DNA of 55,332 nt from Candidatus Omnitrophota bacterium (GCA_026387175.1 JAPLME010000007.1:192487-247818); one strand, 5' to 3'; shown: positions 1 to 9,922, counted from the stretch's first letter. The notes: generated by a model from the letters alone, not told the origin. Made by a program: numbers and translations.

Positions 1-1742
1 GCAAAGTTCCGGCCCAGCTCAAACCTGGATTCCGACAAATATACATCCTGGCCCTGCGCGGTTATCGATATTATGCTGAAGCGCAGCGCATCCGTGCCGT
101 ATTTTTGGATCATATCGAGCGGATCGATGGTATTACCGAGCGACTTCGACATCTTCGTTCCGGTCATATCGCGCACCGTCCCGTGAATATAGACGTTCCT
201 GAACGGTATGTCACCCCTGAACTCGAGGCCCGCCATTATCATCCTCGCCACCCAGAAGAATATTATCTCCTGAGCGGTGACGAGCGAATCCGTAGGGTAA
301 AAGTATTTCAGATCCGGCGTCTCTTTGGGCCAGCCGAATGTCGAAAACGGCCATAGCCATGAAGAGAACCATGTGTCGAGCACATCCGGATCCTGTTCTA
401 TCTCTGTCGAGCCGCAGGACGGGCACTTCTCAGGCCTTACTTTGGACACAATAACGGCTTTTTCGCCCCGGCACTTTTTGCAATAGTAAGCAGGGATGCG
501 ATGCCCCCACCATATCTGGCGCGATATGCACCAGTCGCGTATATTCTCCATCCAGTCGAGATAGACCTTAGTCCATCGTGCCGGGTAGAATTTTATGCTC
601 CCGTTCTTTACCGCTTCTATAGCGGGCGCGGCGAGCGGCTTCATCCTGACAAACCACTGAAGAGAGAGCCTCGGCTCCACCATAGTGTGGCATCTGTAGC
701 AATGCCCTACGGCATGCCTGTGCGGCTCGGACTTTATGAATAGCCCCCGCGCTTTCAGATCCTCGACGATGGCCTCCCTGGCCTCAAATCGGTCCATTCC
801 CTCATAATCGCCGCCGATAGAATTGATAGTGGCATCATCGTTCATGATGTTTATCTGTTCGAGGCCGTATTTTAAGCCAAGCCCAAAATCCACCGGGTCA
901 TGCGCAGGAGTTACCTTGAGAGCGCCGGTGCCGAACTTCATATCGACCAGAGCGTCATAGACTATCTTTAATTCTCTGCCTAAAATCGGAAGCACCAGGG
1001 TCTTGCCCTTAAGATCTTTATATCTCTTGTCTTTCGGATTAACAGCTATGGCGACATCCCCAAGCATAGTCTCGGGCCTCGTCGTCGCTATCACAATGTG
1101 CTCCTCTTCTTTGCCGGCGGTACCTTTTACCGGATACTTTACATAATAGAGCATGCCGTCCACATCTTTATGCTGCGACTCCTCATCCGAAAGCGCTGTA
1201 TGGCATCGAGGGCACCAGTTTATTATGTAATTTCCTTTATAGATCAGACCTTTCTCGTGAAGCCGCACGAATACGTCAAGGACCGCCTCGGAAAGCCCTT
1301 CGTCCATCGTAAAACGCGTGCGCTCCCAATCGCAGGAGCATCCTAACTTCTTAAGCTGTTTTATGATAGTCGATCCGTACTCGTCGCGCCACTTCCATAC
1401 TTTTTCGATGAATTTTTCGCGCCCTAAATCATGGCGCTTTAATCCCTCTTTTGCAAGGGCCCTCTCCACGACGTTTTGGGTAGCTATGCCGGCGTGGTCC
1501 GTCCCGGGCATCCATTCGGCTTCAAAGGCCTGCATTCTTTTAAACCGGATCAGGATATCCTGTATAGTATTATTCAATGCATGGCCCATATGAAGGATTC
1601 CTGTGATATTCGGGGGCGGGATCACTATTGAGTAGGGCTTCTTCTTTGAGTTGGAGTCGGCGTGAAAATACCCTTTCGACTCCCAATCAGAATAGATCCT
1701 CTCCTCAACCTCGTGAGGGTTATATGTTTTCGATAGTTCCAC
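1..1742 (-). CDS. valS: Valyl-tRNA synthetase, N-terminal 580 residues (3' end outside window)
   Basis: Charges tRNA-Val with valine in the cytoplasm. I translated the minus strand from a GTG at 1742. The class I signature HMGH is at residues 51-54 and the KMSKS loop near residue 531, inside the usual [10 protein letters not shown] context. Between them lies the large CP1 editing insertion, with the WCP and TTRPET motifs typical of ValRS/IleRS and two Cys-pair zinc-like motifs. The gene is cut by the window edge shortly after KMSKS, so the anticodon-binding and coiled-coil parts are not seen. The GTG start is chosen because the stop codon of the ACT gene ends 2 nt before it, AAAGAG sits about 6 nt upstream as ribosome binding site, and no ATG lies in a sensible place. 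It is the last visible gene of the threonine/isoleucine operon. Confidence 0.95.
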   Translation of the reverse strand, partial: MELSKTYNPHEVEERIYSDWESKGYFHADSNSKKKPYSIVIPPPNITGILHMGHALNNTIQDILIRFKRMQAFEAEWMPGTDHAGIATQNVVERALAKEGLKRHDLGREKFIEKVWKWRDEYGSTIIKQLKKLGCSCDWERTRFTMDEGLSEAVLDVFVRLHEKGLIYKGNYIINWCPRCHTALSDEESQHKDVDGMLYYVKYPVKGTAGKEEEHIVIATTRPETMLGDVAIAVNPKDKRYKDLKGKTLVLPILGRELKIVYDALVDMKFGTGALKVTPAHDPVDFGLGLKYGLEQINIMNDDATINSIGGDYEGMDRFEAREAIVEDLKARGLFIKSEPHRHAVGHCYRCHTMVEPRLSLQWFVRMKPLAAPAIEAVKNGSIKFYPARWTKVYLDWMENIRDWCISRQIWWGHRIPAYYCKKCRGEKAVIVSKVRPEKCPSCGSTEIEQDPDVLDTWFSSWLWPFSTFGWPKETPDLKYFYPTDSLVTAQEIIFFWVARMIMAGLEFRGDIPFRNVYIHGTVRDMTGTKMSKSLGNTIDPLDMIQKYGTDALRFSIISITAQGQDVYLSESRFELGRNF

Positions 1743-1744
1743 GA

Positions 1745-2173
1745 TCACTCTTTCGGATTAACGTATTTTGACAGAAGTGCCATTGCCTCTTCATTGTCGC
1801 TTGTCTGAACAACCATCCTGGACCCTTCTACAGGAGATGAAGATGAGGTAATATAGAGATACCTGATGTCTATCCCGGCATTCTTAAGCTCGGTAGTCAC
1901 CACCTTGAGCGCACCGGGCTTATTGTCCAGCTCTACTAGCACGACCTCAGACTCTTTGATAGACTTATATTTTTTCTTTTTGAGCTCATTGACGATAGTA
2001 AGGTTCGCGCTGGTGACTATCATAAGTTTTGCGGTCTTGCCCGATTCATAACCCAGTGCGGATTCAATATTTATACCTCTGTCCGCAAGCATCTTAGAGA
2101 TATCGGCAAGCAGCCCTACCTTATTTTTTGTTGATATCGTCAGTTCCTCTCCCAACATTACACTCTTTATCAT
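1745..2173 (-). CDS. Tandem ACT-domain protein, probable amino-acid sensor
   Basis: A 142-residue protein made of two ACT domains (about 8-68 and 76-140) and nothing else. Both show the ACT opening pattern, for example [20 protein letters not shown] and [23 protein letters not shown] pairs bind small ligands, usually amino acids, and act as regulators; no catalytic domain is attached. GGAGGCGGGT precedes the ATG, so the start is secure. It lies 39 nt after cimA and 2 nt before valS. The position between citramalate synthase and valyl-tRNA synthetase suggests it senses a branched-chain amino acid or threonine and adjusts an enzyme of this operon, but that is inference. It could also resemble stand-alone ACT proteins found next to phenylacetate or aspartate-family genes. 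Confidence 0.8.
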   Translation of the reverse strand: MIKSVMLGEELTISTKNKVGLLADISKMLADRGINIESALGYESGKTAKLMIVTSANLTIVNELKKKKYKSIKESEVVLVELDNKPGALKVVTTELKNAGIDIRYLYITSSSSPVEGSRMVVQTSDNEEAMALLSKYVNPKE

Positions 2174-2212
2174 ACCCGCCTCCGCAAAGGATACCCATGA
2201 AGACCGAAAGAT

Positions 2213-3781
2213 CTATTTTTTCGAATCTTTCAACAGCTTATATTCCACTGAATCAACAAGCGCAAGCCATGAGGCATCGATTATATTCTCGGATACGCCC
2301 ATCGTCCACCATGAATCCTGCTTGTCCTGTGATTGTATGAGCACTCTGACCCTGGCCGCAGTCCCTTCCTTCTCATCCAGGACACGGACTTTGTAGTCCG
2401 TAAGATGCATCTCGTCGAGCTTGGGATAAAACTTCTTCAATGCTTTTCTGAGCGCGCTATCGAGCGCGTTAACAGGGCCGTCCCCCAGAGACGCTGTATG
2501 CTCGGACTCCTTGCCCACCTTAAGCTTTATAGTCGCTTCCGAAGACATCTTGCCGTTTTTCCGTTTCTCGATTATGACCCTGAAATCCTCAAGCTCGAAG
2601 AAATCTTTAAACTTCTTCATGATGCGCTTTATCAATAACTCAAGAGATGCCTCTGCGGTCTCAAAATGATATCCCTTATGTTCGAGGCTCTGCAGTGTAT
2701 TCAGTATGCTTCTGGACTTTTCGGTATCTTTGCCCAGGTCCAGGTTCATCTCCTGGGCCTTCTTAAAGATAGTCGATTTTCCGGAGAGCTCCGATATCAG
2801 AAGGCGCCTGTGATTTCCAACCATACCGGGATCGGCATGCTCGTACGTTATCGGGTTCTTCAGGATAGCGTTTATGTGAACGCCCGCTTTATGGGCGAAC
2901 GCGCTATTGCCGACATACGGCTGCCGGTCCTCAAGCTTCATATTACAGATTTCCGCGACGAACCTCGCGATTTCGGTTAATTCTTTTAATTGCATATCGG
3001 AGACGCAAGCGATATCGAGCTTAAGCCTAAGGTTCGCTATGATCGAGATCAGGTTAGCATTGCCGCACCTTTCGCCGTACCCGTTGATCGTGCCCTGGAC
3101 CTGAATGCATCCCGCCTGTATGGCAGCCACGGAATTCGCCACCGCCATATCGCAATCGTTATGAGCGTGGATCCCTATAGGCGTGGAAATGGCCGCCTTC
3201 ACCTCTTCCACTATCTCGAATACCTGAGATGTTATGGTACCGCCGTTTGTGTCGCAAAGCACTATCCTGTCCGCACCGGATGAAGAAGCTGACTTTATGC
3301 ACCTGATCGCGTACTCTTTGTTGCCCTTGAACCCGTCGAAAAAGTGCTCTGCATCGAAAAAGACAGTCCTTCCTTTGGACTTCAGGTACTTCACCGAGTC
3401 CTCTATCATCAATAGGTTTTCGCCCGGATCGCATTTAAAGACATCCCTGACATGCAGGTCCCACGATTTCCCGAATATCGTTATGACCTTTGTATCGGCA
3501 TCGAGAAGGGCACTGAGCACCTTATCCTGAGAAGCCTTAACACCGGCGCGCCTGGTGCTGCCGAACGCGACGAGCTTTGACTTTTTGAGGCCGAGCGATT
3601 TGGCCTTCTTAAAGAACTCCATATCTTTAGGATTCGCTCCGGGCCATCCGCCCTCAATGAAGTCGACGCCCAGCTCGTCCAGCTTTTCACAGATCTTGAG
3701 CTTGTCCGCTACGGTGAAAGATATGCCTTCCGACTGCGCGCCGTCTCTCAGGGTCGTATCATAAAGCTCTATCTTATTCAT
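2213..3781 (-). CDS. cimA: (R)-citramalate synthase
   Basis: Condenses pyruvate and acetyl-CoA to (R)-citramalate, the first step of the threonine-independent route to 2-oxobutyrate and isoleucine. The 522-residue protein has the DRE-TIM signature DTTLRDGAQSEG near the N-terminus, the metal-binding HAHND motif near residue 207, and a C-terminal LeuA-type dimer regulatory domain (roughly 395-510). Length and the reading GISFTVADKLKI favour the CimA/2-isopropylmalate-like group rather than LeuA or homocitrate synthase. Its start overlaps the lysC stop by 4 nt, so the two are translationally coupled. The later steps would need a LeuCD/LeuB-type set; a candidate set is at 35364-38225. LeuA activity cannot be fully excluded from sequence reading alone. 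Confidence 0.88.
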   Translation of the reverse strand: MNKIELYDTTLRDGAQSEGISFTVADKLKICEKLDELGVDFIEGGWPGANPKDMEFFKKAKSLGLKKSKLVAFGSTRRAGVKASQDKVLSALLDADTKVITIFGKSWDLHVRDVFKCDPGENLLMIEDSVKYLKSKGRTVFFDAEHFFDGFKGNKEYAIRCIKSASSSGADRIVLCDTNGGTITSQVFEIVEEVKAAISTPIGIHAHNDCDMAVANSVAAIQAGCIQVQGTINGYGERCGNANLISIIANLRLKLDIACVSDMQLKELTEIARFVAEICNMKLEDRQPYVGNSAFAHKAGVHINAILKNPITYEHADPGMVGNHRRLLISELSGKSTIFKKAQEMNLDLGKDTEKSRSILNTLQSLEHKGYHFETAEASLELLIKRIMKKFKDFFELEDFRVIIEKRKNGKMSSEATIKLKVGKESEHTASLGDGPVNALDSALRKALKKFYPKLDEMHLTDYKVRVLDEKEGTAARVRVLIQSQDKQDSWWTMGVSENIIDASWLALVDSVEYKLLKDSKK

Positions 3782-5010
3782 CTCTTCCCCTTTTTCCCCA
3801 GGCCGAACTTCGTGTGTATGGCCCGGACCGCGTTATGGCCGGACTTCTTGTTCACTACGCACGATATCTTTATCTCGCTCGTCGATATCATTTCGATGTT
3901 TATGTTATTTTCGGCCAGCGCTTCAAACATCTTCGCCGCGATGCCGGAGTGGCTTCTCATTCCTATGCCCACGATCGAGACTTTGGCGATATCTTTATCG
4001 AACGTGACATCCCCCGCGCCGATCTTTTTCGATATATCCTTGGATGCCTTTATGGTCCTGGATAGATCTATCGACGGCACGGTAAATGAAACATCGGTGG
4101 CGCCCGTGCGCGAAACGTTCTGCACTATCATGTCTACGTTTATATCCTGCTTAGCGATCTCCCTGAATATCTTTGCCGCTATTCCCGGCTTATCAGGCAC
4201 ATCGCATATGGTCACCTTCGCCTCATCGCTGTTCATAGCAACTCCGGAAACGACCGTATCTTCCATCGCCCTCACCTCCTTGGAGATTATTGTACCCTGC
4301 TTGTTGGAAAAACTTGATCTCACATGTATCGGAACCCCAAACTTCATAGCGACTTCTATTGAACGCGGCTGCAGCACCTGCGCTCCGAGAGATGCCAGCT
4401 CGAACATCTCCTCGTAGCTTATACGGTCGATCTTCCTCGCGTCCTTGACTATCCTGGGGTCAGCGGTGAAGACGCCTTCGACATCCGTATGCATCTCACA
4501 GACCTTCGCGTTCAGCACCTTGGCAAGCGCTACGGCGGTCAGATTTGAGCCTCCGCGGCCAAGAGTGGTGATATTATAGTTAAGGTCCACGCCCTGGAAG
4601 CCCGCCACTATGACTATCCTCTTTTTCTTCAATGCCTCCTCTATCCGTTTTGCGTTAATATCGATGATACGGGCCCTGGTGAAAGAGTTATCGGTTATTA
4701 TGCCGACCTGCGCGCCTGTGAAAGATATAGCGTCTCCGCCCAGCTCATGTATCGCCATGGCGAGGAGCGCGCATGATACCTGCTCGCCCGTGGATATCAA
4801 CATATCCAGTTCGCGTTCGGCCGGATTATTTGTGATCTGGAGCGCGAGAGCTATAAGATTATCCGTAGTATCTCCGAGTGCCGAGACGACCACCACCACA
4901 TCATAACCTTCCGCTTTGGCTTTTATAACCCTCTTCGCCACATTCTGGATCTTTTCGACATCGGCAACGCTTGAGCCGCCATATTTCTGGACTATGATTC
5001 CTTTTCCCAT
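3778..5010 (-). CDS. lysC: Aspartate kinase
   Basis: Phosphorylates L-aspartate, committing it to lysine, methionine and threonine synthesis. The 410-residue protein opens with the kinase signature KYGGSSV (about 9-15) and has the amino-acid kinase fold to about residue 240, with GRGGSNLTAVALA near 152-164. Two C-terminal ACT domains (about 265-405) are the usual seat of feedback inhibition by lysine and/or threonine. The length fits a monofunctional class (about 400-410). It follows apgM by 13 nt and overlaps cimA by 4 nt. Co-transcription with hom and thrC suggests threonine-directed supply; no second aspartate kinase is visible in the window. Confidence 0.95.
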   Translation of the reverse strand: MGKGIIVQKYGGSSVADVEKIQNVAKRVIKAKAEGYDVVVVVSALGDTTDNLIALALQITNNPAERELDMLISTGEQVSCALLAMAIHELGGDAISFTGAQVGIITDNSFTRARIIDINAKRIEEALKKKRIVIVAGFQGVDLNYNITTLGRGGSNLTAVALAKVLNAKVCEMHTDVEGVFTADPRIVKDARKIDRISYEEMFELASLGAQVLQPRSIEVAMKFGVPIHVRSSFSNKQGTIISKEVRAMEDTVVSGVAMNSDEAKVTICDVPDKPGIAAKIFREIAKQDINVDMIVQNVSRTGATDVSFTVPSIDLSRTIKASKDISKKIGAGDVTFDKDIAKVSIVGIGMRSHSGIAAKMFEALAENNINIEMISTSEIKISCVVNKKSGHNAVRAIHTKFGLGKKGKR

Positions 5011-5023
5011 ATCATCATCCCTG

Positions 5024-6232
5024 TTATTTATTCTTTATCAGCATTTCGGTGAGCCGGGCGCCTGACTTAAATTTCACCTTGGCGGCCATGGCGTTTGTTT
5101 CATTATAAGCGCTGAATCCGTTATGCTTGACTCCCGTGCCTGCCATTACAAAAGGCGCCGGATCTGAAACATGAGTCTTGATCGCAAGTGGCGTAGCATG
5201 ATCGGCCAAAACCATTATTCTGTAATCGCCGACGCTCTGAAGGTACTTCCATACGGCGCCGACAACATATTTATCAAAATTCTCTATAGCCCTTATCTTC
5301 TCTCTGACTTCGCCGTTATGGCCGGCTTCATCCGGCGCCTCGACATGGACGAAGACGAAATCCTTATTCTTGAGGCATTCGACCGCGTAGGCGCCCTTTC
5401 CCTGATAGTTCGTGTCATAATACCCGGTAGCCCCCGGCACATTTATCAGCTCGAGCCCGATGAGCTTCCCTATGCCGTTCACGAGATCGACCGCTGAGAT
5501 GACCGCGCCGTCTATCCCGAAGAGCCCCTTAAAACTCGGCATGTTCGGATTTGTGCCCTGGCCCCAGAGCCAGATCATATTGGCCGGATTTTCCTTAAGA
5601 TCGATACGCACTTTATTTATTTCCTGGCCGTTTAAAAGGCCCCTGGACTCCTCCATAAGTTTTATAAGCGCTTCAGCGCCTCTTCCCCGCGGCAAGTGCT
5701 TCGATATTGACTTACCGCTGATGTCATGGGGCGGAGTGCATGCGATCTTCATAAGTTCCGTGACCCCGTCCGGAGATCTGGTCTTGAATACGACCAGATT
5801 GCGGTAGCTCTTTCCATGATAAAATTTAACTCTATCGGAACCGAGCTTCTCGTCCAGGAATTTTATCAGGATGCTCGACTCCCGTTCCGATATGTGGCCC
5901 GCACTATAGTCGGCCAGCGTGTCGTTATTAGCGGTTATCAGATTGCATCTGAAAGCTATCTCATCCTCAGCCAGCTCCACTCCGATGTTCGCCGCCTCAA
6001 GCGGCCCTCTGCCGGTATAATAGGTCTTCGGGTCATAGCCCATTATCGAAAGGTTCGCTATGTCGCTGGCAGGCTTCATCCCTGTCGGCACAGTCTTGAC
6101 CAGCCCGATCATACCATTTTTAACGATATCGTTTATGTTGGGTATCTTTGCTACATCAAGCGGCGTCTTGTCGCCAAGTTCCGGCACCGGGTAATCGCTC
6201 ATTCCGTCGCCGACCAGTATGGCGTATTTCAT
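5024..6232 (-). CDS. apgM: ApgM-family phosphomutase, probable homoserine kinase of the threonine operon
   Basis: A 402-residue member of the alkaline-phosphatase superfamily, archaeal-type cofactor-independent phosphoglycerate mutase group. Visible are the N-terminal metal site VGDGMSD, the conserved [13 protein letters not shown] stretch around residues 56-68, [11 protein letters not shown], and C-terminal LADHATPL and HVSDPAPF metal ligands. Its ATG overlaps the thrC stop (ATGA), and it sits exactly between thrC and lysC where a homoserine kinase would be expected; no ThrB is in the window. Protein-family annotation already recognises a branch of this group as a proposed homoserine kinase on the same contextual grounds. 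I therefore favour homoserine phosphorylation, with phosphoglycerate mutase as the alternative. Substrate is inferred, the family is clear. Confidence 0.82.
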   Translation of the reverse strand: MKYAILVGDGMSDYPVPELGDKTPLDVAKIPNINDIVKNGMIGLVKTVPTGMKPASDIANLSIMGYDPKTYYTGRGPLEAANIGVELAEDEIAFRCNLITANNDTLADYSAGHISERESSILIKFLDEKLGSDRVKFYHGKSYRNLVVFKTRSPDGVTELMKIACTPPHDISGKSISKHLPRGRGAEALIKLMEESRGLLNGQEINKVRIDLKENPANMIWLWGQGTNPNMPSFKGLFGIDGAVISAVDLVNGIGKLIGLELINVPGATGYYDTNYQGKGAYAVECLKNKDFVFVHVEAPDEAGHNGEVREKIRAIENFDKYVVGAVWKYLQSVGDYRIMVLADHATPLAIKTHVSDPAPFVMAGTGVKHNGFSAYNETNAMAAKVKFKSGARLTEMLIKNK

Positions 6233-7287
6233 AAGCCTATCTCCTTCAGGATCAATTCGACCTTAGGCTCCAGCGTTATGGGCCTGGCAACGCTGGCTAT
6301 CGCCCTGTCGGGATCTTTTAACCCGTGCCCTGTCAGGATACATACGATCCTCGCTTTTTGACCCTTAAAAAATCCTTTTTTAGCGAGCTTTAATATTCCG
6401 GCGACGCTTGCGGCGCTGGCCGGTTCGACAAAGACGCCTTCCCTGGAAGCCAATAGTTTGTACGCGGCAAGTATCTCTTCGTCGGAAACCATATCTATGA
6501 GCCCGCCGGATTCGTCACGCGCTGCCACAGCCTGTTTCCAGCTCGCGGGGTTTCCGATCTTGATAGCTGTAGCGATAGTGTGCGGTTCTTTGACGGGATG
6601 TCCGAGAACGATAGGGGCCGCGCCCTCCGCCTGGAACCCCAACATCTTCGGCAGCTTTGAACTTATGCCCGCCGCTTTATATTCTTTATAGCCCTTCCAG
6701 TAAGCGGTGATATTCCCGGCGTTGCCCACCGGGATCGCATGAAATTCAGGCGCATCGCCCAGCGAGTCGCATATCTCGAAGGCTCCGGTCTTTTGCCCTT
6801 CGATCCTGTAAGGATTAAGCGAATTGACAAGCGTTATCGGATACTTGCCGGATATCTCCTTTACCAGCTCCAGGGCATCGTCGAAATTTCCTTTTATGGC
6901 TATCACCTTCGCGCCGTGAATGAGCGCCTGCGAAAGCTTGCCAAGGGCTATATTGCCGTCAGGGATGAGGACAATGGATTTAAGCCCGGCCCTGGCGGAA
7001 TATGCCGCCGCCGACGCGGACGTGTTGCCTGTCGACGCGCAGATCACGACCTTCGACCCCTCCTCAAGCGCTTTTGATATCGCCATCGTCATCCCTCGGT
7101 CTTTAAAAGAACCTGTGGGGTTAAGACCTTCATATTTCAGATATACTTCGATGCCCTCGCCGATAAGCGATGATATCCGCGAAGCGCATACAAGAGGAGT
7201 ATTGCCCTCATTCAGGCTTACCACAGGAGTCTTTTCGGTAACCGGTAGGAATTTCCCGTATTTTTCTATTAACCCTTTATAAAACAT
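6229..7287 (-). CDS. thrC: Threonine synthase
   Basis: Converts O-phosphohomoserine to L-threonine using pyridoxal phosphate. The 352-residue protein is the short type, with the PLP lysine in GSFKDRG (about 61-67), the substrate motif [14 protein letters not shown] (about 84-97) and the glycine-rich phosphate loop PVGNAGN near 187-193. The start is taken at ATG 7287 rather than the TTG one codon earlier: the ATG overlaps the hom TGA stop (TGATG), with GGAG just upstream. It also overlaps the downstream apgM start. The order hom-thrC-kinase-lysC is a complete aspartate-to-threonine set apart from aspartate semialdehyde dehydrogenase, which is not seen here. Confidence 0.95.
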   Translation of the reverse strand: MFYKGLIEKYGKFLPVTEKTPVVSLNEGNTPLVCASRISSLIGEGIEVYLKYEGLNPTGSFKDRGMTMAISKALEEGSKVVICASTGNTSASAAAYSARAGLKSIVLIPDGNIALGKLSQALIHGAKVIAIKGNFDDALELVKEISGKYPITLVNSLNPYRIEGQKTGAFEICDSLGDAPEFHAIPVGNAGNITAYWKGYKEYKAAGISSKLPKMLGFQAEGAAPIVLGHPVKEPHTIATAIKIGNPASWKQAVAARDESGGLIDMVSDEEILAAYKLLASREGVFVEPASAASVAGILKLAKKGFFKGQKARIVCILTGHGLKDPDRAIASVARPITLEPKVELILKEIGL

Positions 7288-8591
7288 CAATTCTCCACTC
7301 TTATCCTGACCAGCTTTTTGCCTATTACATTGAGAGCTCTTATTTCACTCAAAGCTTTCGACATATCTTTCTCTAATGAATCGTGAGTCATCATCACTAT
7401 CGGCACCGCGCCGACAGCGCGCCTTTCTTTCTGTGTAACGCTTGCGATACTTATATTATGTTTCGCGAGGATCCCCGATATCTTTGCTAAAACACCCGGC
7501 TTATCCAACGCGAGGAATTTTATATAATACCGGGTCCGGACCTCATCCATCTTCTTTATGCGCGCCACATCCTTCCTGATTGGCACATGCTTCTGAGATG
7601 TATTTCGGCCTCCACAGCAGGAGATCTTGCTATTCCCAGCTATTGAGATAATATCGCTTATGACAGCGCTTGAAGTCGGAAGAGCCCCTGCTCCCTGCCC
7701 ATAGAAAAGATTTTCTCCTACAAGATCCCCCTTAACGAAGATTGCGTTGTAGACGCCGTTAACATTAGCCAGCAAATGCGTTTTTTCAATTAATGTCGGA
7801 TGGACGCGAAGCTCGAGTTCATCTCCGGACCTTTTTGCGATCGCAAGCGGCTTTACAGCATACCCCATATCGAGTGCGTACTCTATATCGTCCCTATCGA
7901 TATCCGTAATGCCTTCTGTGAATATGTCTGAACCCTTAGCGGTGATACCGAACCCTAAACTAGCAAGGACGGAAAGCTTATGCGCCGAATCGCCGCCGCT
8001 GATATCCAGGCGCGGGTCCCGCTCGGCATATCCCTTATCTTGCGCTATCTCGAGCGCCTCGTTAAACGAGACCTTCTCCTCGGCCATCTTCGATAAGATA
8101 AAATTACTGGTCCCGTTAATAATACCGTAGACAAGGCTGAATCTGTTAGCGATGAAACCCTCCTTCATCGCCCGTATTATCGGGATGCCGCCGCCCACGC
8201 TTGCCTCAAAACCCACCGAAAGGCCAAGTTCGTCAGCCAGGGCGAATATCTCAGGTCCGGAATCGGATAATAGCGCTTTATTGGCGGTGACCACGCTCTT
8301 GCCGGCCCTGAGCGCCTCCATCACGATAGACTTTGCGGGTTCGACGCCTCCGACGAGCTCCACTACGATATCCACCTTTGGGTCGTAAATAACCTTGCCG
8401 ATAGACGTTGTCAGCAATTTTTTATTTACCGTAACAGGCCTCCTGGCCTTCAGGTCTTTATCGCATATCCAGGCGATATTGACATCTACACCGCTCTTAT
8501 CCCGCAGGTATCTGCTCTTCGATTTAAGCGCTTTGACCACACCTGCGCCGATCGTGCCGAATCCGATTATTCCGACATTTATCTTCTTCAT
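7287..8591 (-). CDS. hom: Homoserine dehydrogenase with ACT domain
   Basis: Reduces aspartate semialdehyde to homoserine. The 434-residue protein has an N-terminal Rossmann motif GFGTIGAG, the catalytic-domain signature [11 protein letters not shown] (about 140-150) with the following IINGTSN, and a C-terminal ACT domain (about 350-430) typical of threonine-feedback-regulated forms. The start is set at ATG 8591 because GAGGGAG lies 3-4 nt upstream; a TTG four codons earlier would place that ribosome binding site inside the gene. It begins 31 nt after the 3' end of tRNA-Pro, with no promoter or terminator visible between them, so it is probably co-transcribed with the tRNA. Confidence 0.95.
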   Translation of the reverse strand: MKKINVGIIGFGTIGAGVVKALKSKSRYLRDKSGVDVNIAWICDKDLKARRPVTVNKKLLTTSIGKVIYDPKVDIVVELVGGVEPAKSIVMEALRAGKSVVTANKALLSDSGPEIFALADELGLSVGFEASVGGGIPIIRAMKEGFIANRFSLVYGIINGTSNFILSKMAEEKVSFNEALEIAQDKGYAERDPRLDISGGDSAHKLSVLASLGFGITAKGSDIFTEGITDIDRDDIEYALDMGYAVKPLAIAKRSGDELELRVHPTLIEKTHLLANVNGVYNAIFVKGDLVGENLFYGQGAGALPTSSAVISDIISIAGNSKISCCGGRNTSQKHVPIRKDVARIKKMDEVRTRYYIKFLALDKPGVLAKISGILAKHNISIASVTQKERRAVGAVPIVMMTHDSLEKDMSKALSEIRALNVIGKKLVRIRVEN

Positions 8592-8622
8592 GTTCTCCCT
8601 CAAATGTAAACTACTATTAAAA

Positions 8623-8700
8623 TGGTCGGGGGGACCAGATTTGAACTGGCGACCCCTTGCACCCCAAGCAAGTGCTCTAGCCGGGCTGAGCCACCCCCCG
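8623..8700 (-). tRNA. tRNA-Pro, anticodon GGG, CCA encoded
   Basis: Read on the minus strand this 78-nt stretch folds as a full cloverleaf. The acceptor stem is CGGGGGG against CCCCCCG, followed by discriminator A and an encoded CCA. The D arm is GCTC/GAGC and the anticodon stem CTTGC/GCAAG encloses loop TTGGGGT, giving anticodon GGG (reads CCC and CCU). The T arm GCCAG/CTGGT encloses TTCAAAT. A promoter lies 40 nt upstream, and hom begins 31 nt downstream, so the tRNA probably heads the threonine operon transcript and must be cut out of it. Confidence 0.96.
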
Positions 8701-8739
8701 AAAACGTATATATCATTATATTACTATATATGAAGCAAT

Positions 8740-8769
8740 ATTATATCAAACTTGACCGATCGCAGGCAA
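8740..8769 (-). promoter_or_regulatory. Predicted sigma-70 promoter for tRNA-Pro and the hom operon
   Basis: On the minus strand TTGCCT (8769-8764) and a consensus TATAAT (8745-8740) are separated by 18 nt. Transcription would start near 8733, about 33 nt before the mature tRNA. It lies just after the gpsA terminator and two hairpins. The -35 is weak, the -10 perfect. Confidence 0.6.
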
Positions 8770-8772
8770 CAA

Positions 8773-8843
8773 GAAAATCGCCTTCGGTGATGACTTTCGC
8801 GATTTTCAGTGGTATGGGAAGGTGTTTTATACTTTCCTATACC
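8773..8843 (-). other. Two consecutive hairpins in the gpsA/tRNA-Pro spacer
   Basis: Between the gpsA terminator and the tRNA promoter there are two more inverted repeats. One has perfect 9-bp arms (GAAAATCGC at 8773-8781 and its complement at 8799-8807). The other spans 8811-8843 with arms GGTATAGGAA/TTCCCATACC and one mismatch. Neither has a following T-run on the minus strand. I see no open reading frame with a ribosome binding site here. The function is unknown. Confidence 0.5.
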
Positions 8844-8871
8844 ATAAAAAAGAGGCTCTCGATAGCCTCTT
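8844..8871 (-). terminator. Intrinsic terminator after gpsA
   Basis: On the minus strand AAGAGGCT, a 6-nt loop and AGCCTCTT form a perfect 8-bp stem (8871-8850) followed directly by a run of Ts. It lies 38 nt after the gpsA stop. Confidence 0.85.
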
Positions 8872-8908
8872 AATTAATGGGATCAAAACGGACATGGCTC
8901 CTACCCGC

Positions 8909-9916
8909 TCAATATTCCCCCTCGATTTTAGGCGAGCGTGTCATCAGGTCATGAACCGCTTTCTTCGGATCCTTATTCTCATATAAGACTTTATATATTT
9001 CACAGGTGATGGGCATATCTACCTTATATTTACTCGCAAGATCGAAGGCGGATCTGGCCGTCACCACACCCTCGACAACCATATCGGTCTCTTTCAATAT
9101 CGCTTTAAGTGACTTTCCTTTGCCGATCTCCTCGCCGAGCCATCTATTTCTTGAATACTGGCTTATGCATGTCGTCATGAGATCTCCAAGTCCGCTAAGG
9201 CCGTAGAATGTCTCAGCCCTGCCCCCCATCGCTACCCCAAGCCGGACCATCTCTACCAGGCCCCTGGTCAGAAGCGCCGCTTTCGCGTTCGTTCCGAACC
9301 CAAGCGCATCTATGGATCCCGCGGCTATCGCTATGATATTCTTTAAGGACCCTCCGACTTCGACACCGGCAACATCATCGGTAGCATATATCCTGAAACG
9401 TTCCGTCATGAATATTTCCTGGACGAGGACAGCGAAGTCGATATCACTGGATGCGGCCACGGCAGTGCTCGGTGAGAGGTTGGCAACCTCAAGAGCTATC
9501 GTAGGACCCGATAATACCGCGAGCTTATGTTCTCCCAGCACCTCACATATCACTTCGGACATTCGTTTCAGTGTGCTGTTCTCTATGCCCTTGGTGACGC
9601 TTACAAAAAGCTTGTCCGAAAGGTCTTCCATCTTCAGCATGGTCAATACGCCTCTCATGAACTGGGACGGCACAGCAAGCACAATAAGCTCTCTGCCTTT
9701 AAGCGCATCTCCGAGTGAAGCGGTGAACTTAACGCTATCGGGTATCTTGACTCCGGGCAGGAATTTAATATTCTCCCGCGTAGATTTCAATACCTCTATG
9801 TATTCGGGAAATGCGCCCCATATGGTGACATTATAACCTTTTTTAGCGAGAAGTACCGCAAGAGTGGTGCCCCAGCCTCCATCGCCTATAATGCAGATAT
9901 TTTTTATTTTTGGCAT
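8909..9916 (-). CDS. gpsA: Glycerol-3-phosphate dehydrogenase [NAD(P)+]
   Basis: Reduces dihydroxyacetone phosphate to sn-glycerol 3-phosphate for phospholipid synthesis. The 335-residue protein has the nucleotide-binding GDGGWGTTLA at 11-20, the VTKGIE motif carrying the catalytic lysine region near 108-113, and the C-terminal substrate domain with NAKAALLTRGLVEM near 206-219. The family normally starts within a few residues of the Rossmann strand, which fixes the ATG at 9916. No ribosome binding site precedes this ATG, and a good promoter ends only 6 nt before it, so the mRNA is probably leaderless. It is a single-gene unit with its own terminator. Confidence 0.95.
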   Translation of the reverse strand: MPKIKNICIIGDGGWGTTLAVLLAKKGYNVTIWGAFPEYIEVLKSTRENIKFLPGVKIPDSVKFTASLGDALKGRELIVLAVPSQFMRGVLTMLKMEDLSDKLFVSVTKGIENSTLKRMSEVICEVLGEHKLAVLSGPTIALEVANLSPSTAVAASSDIDFAVLVQEIFMTERFRIYATDDVAGVEVGGSLKNIIAIAAGSIDALGFGTNAKAALLTRGLVEMVRLGVAMGGRAETFYGLSGLGDLMTTCISQYSRNRWLGEEIGKGKSLKAILKETDMVVEGVVTARSAFDLASKYKVDMPITCEIYKVLYENKDPKKAVHDLMTRSPKIEGEY

Positions 9917-9922
9917 AGGTTT

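Noticed and set aside
3812-4417. A 201-codon plus-strand frame opposite lysC
   Set aside because: lysC is a full-length conserved kinase with intact ACT domains; the opposite frame has no recognisable domain.
5726-6361. A 211-codon plus-strand frame opposite apgM/thrC
   Set aside because: It crosses the junction of two conserved overlapping genes and matches no family; a shadow frame.
8622-8873. Plus-strand frame across the tRNA region
   Set aside because: It reads through the antisense of a perfect tRNA-Pro cloverleaf and a terminator.
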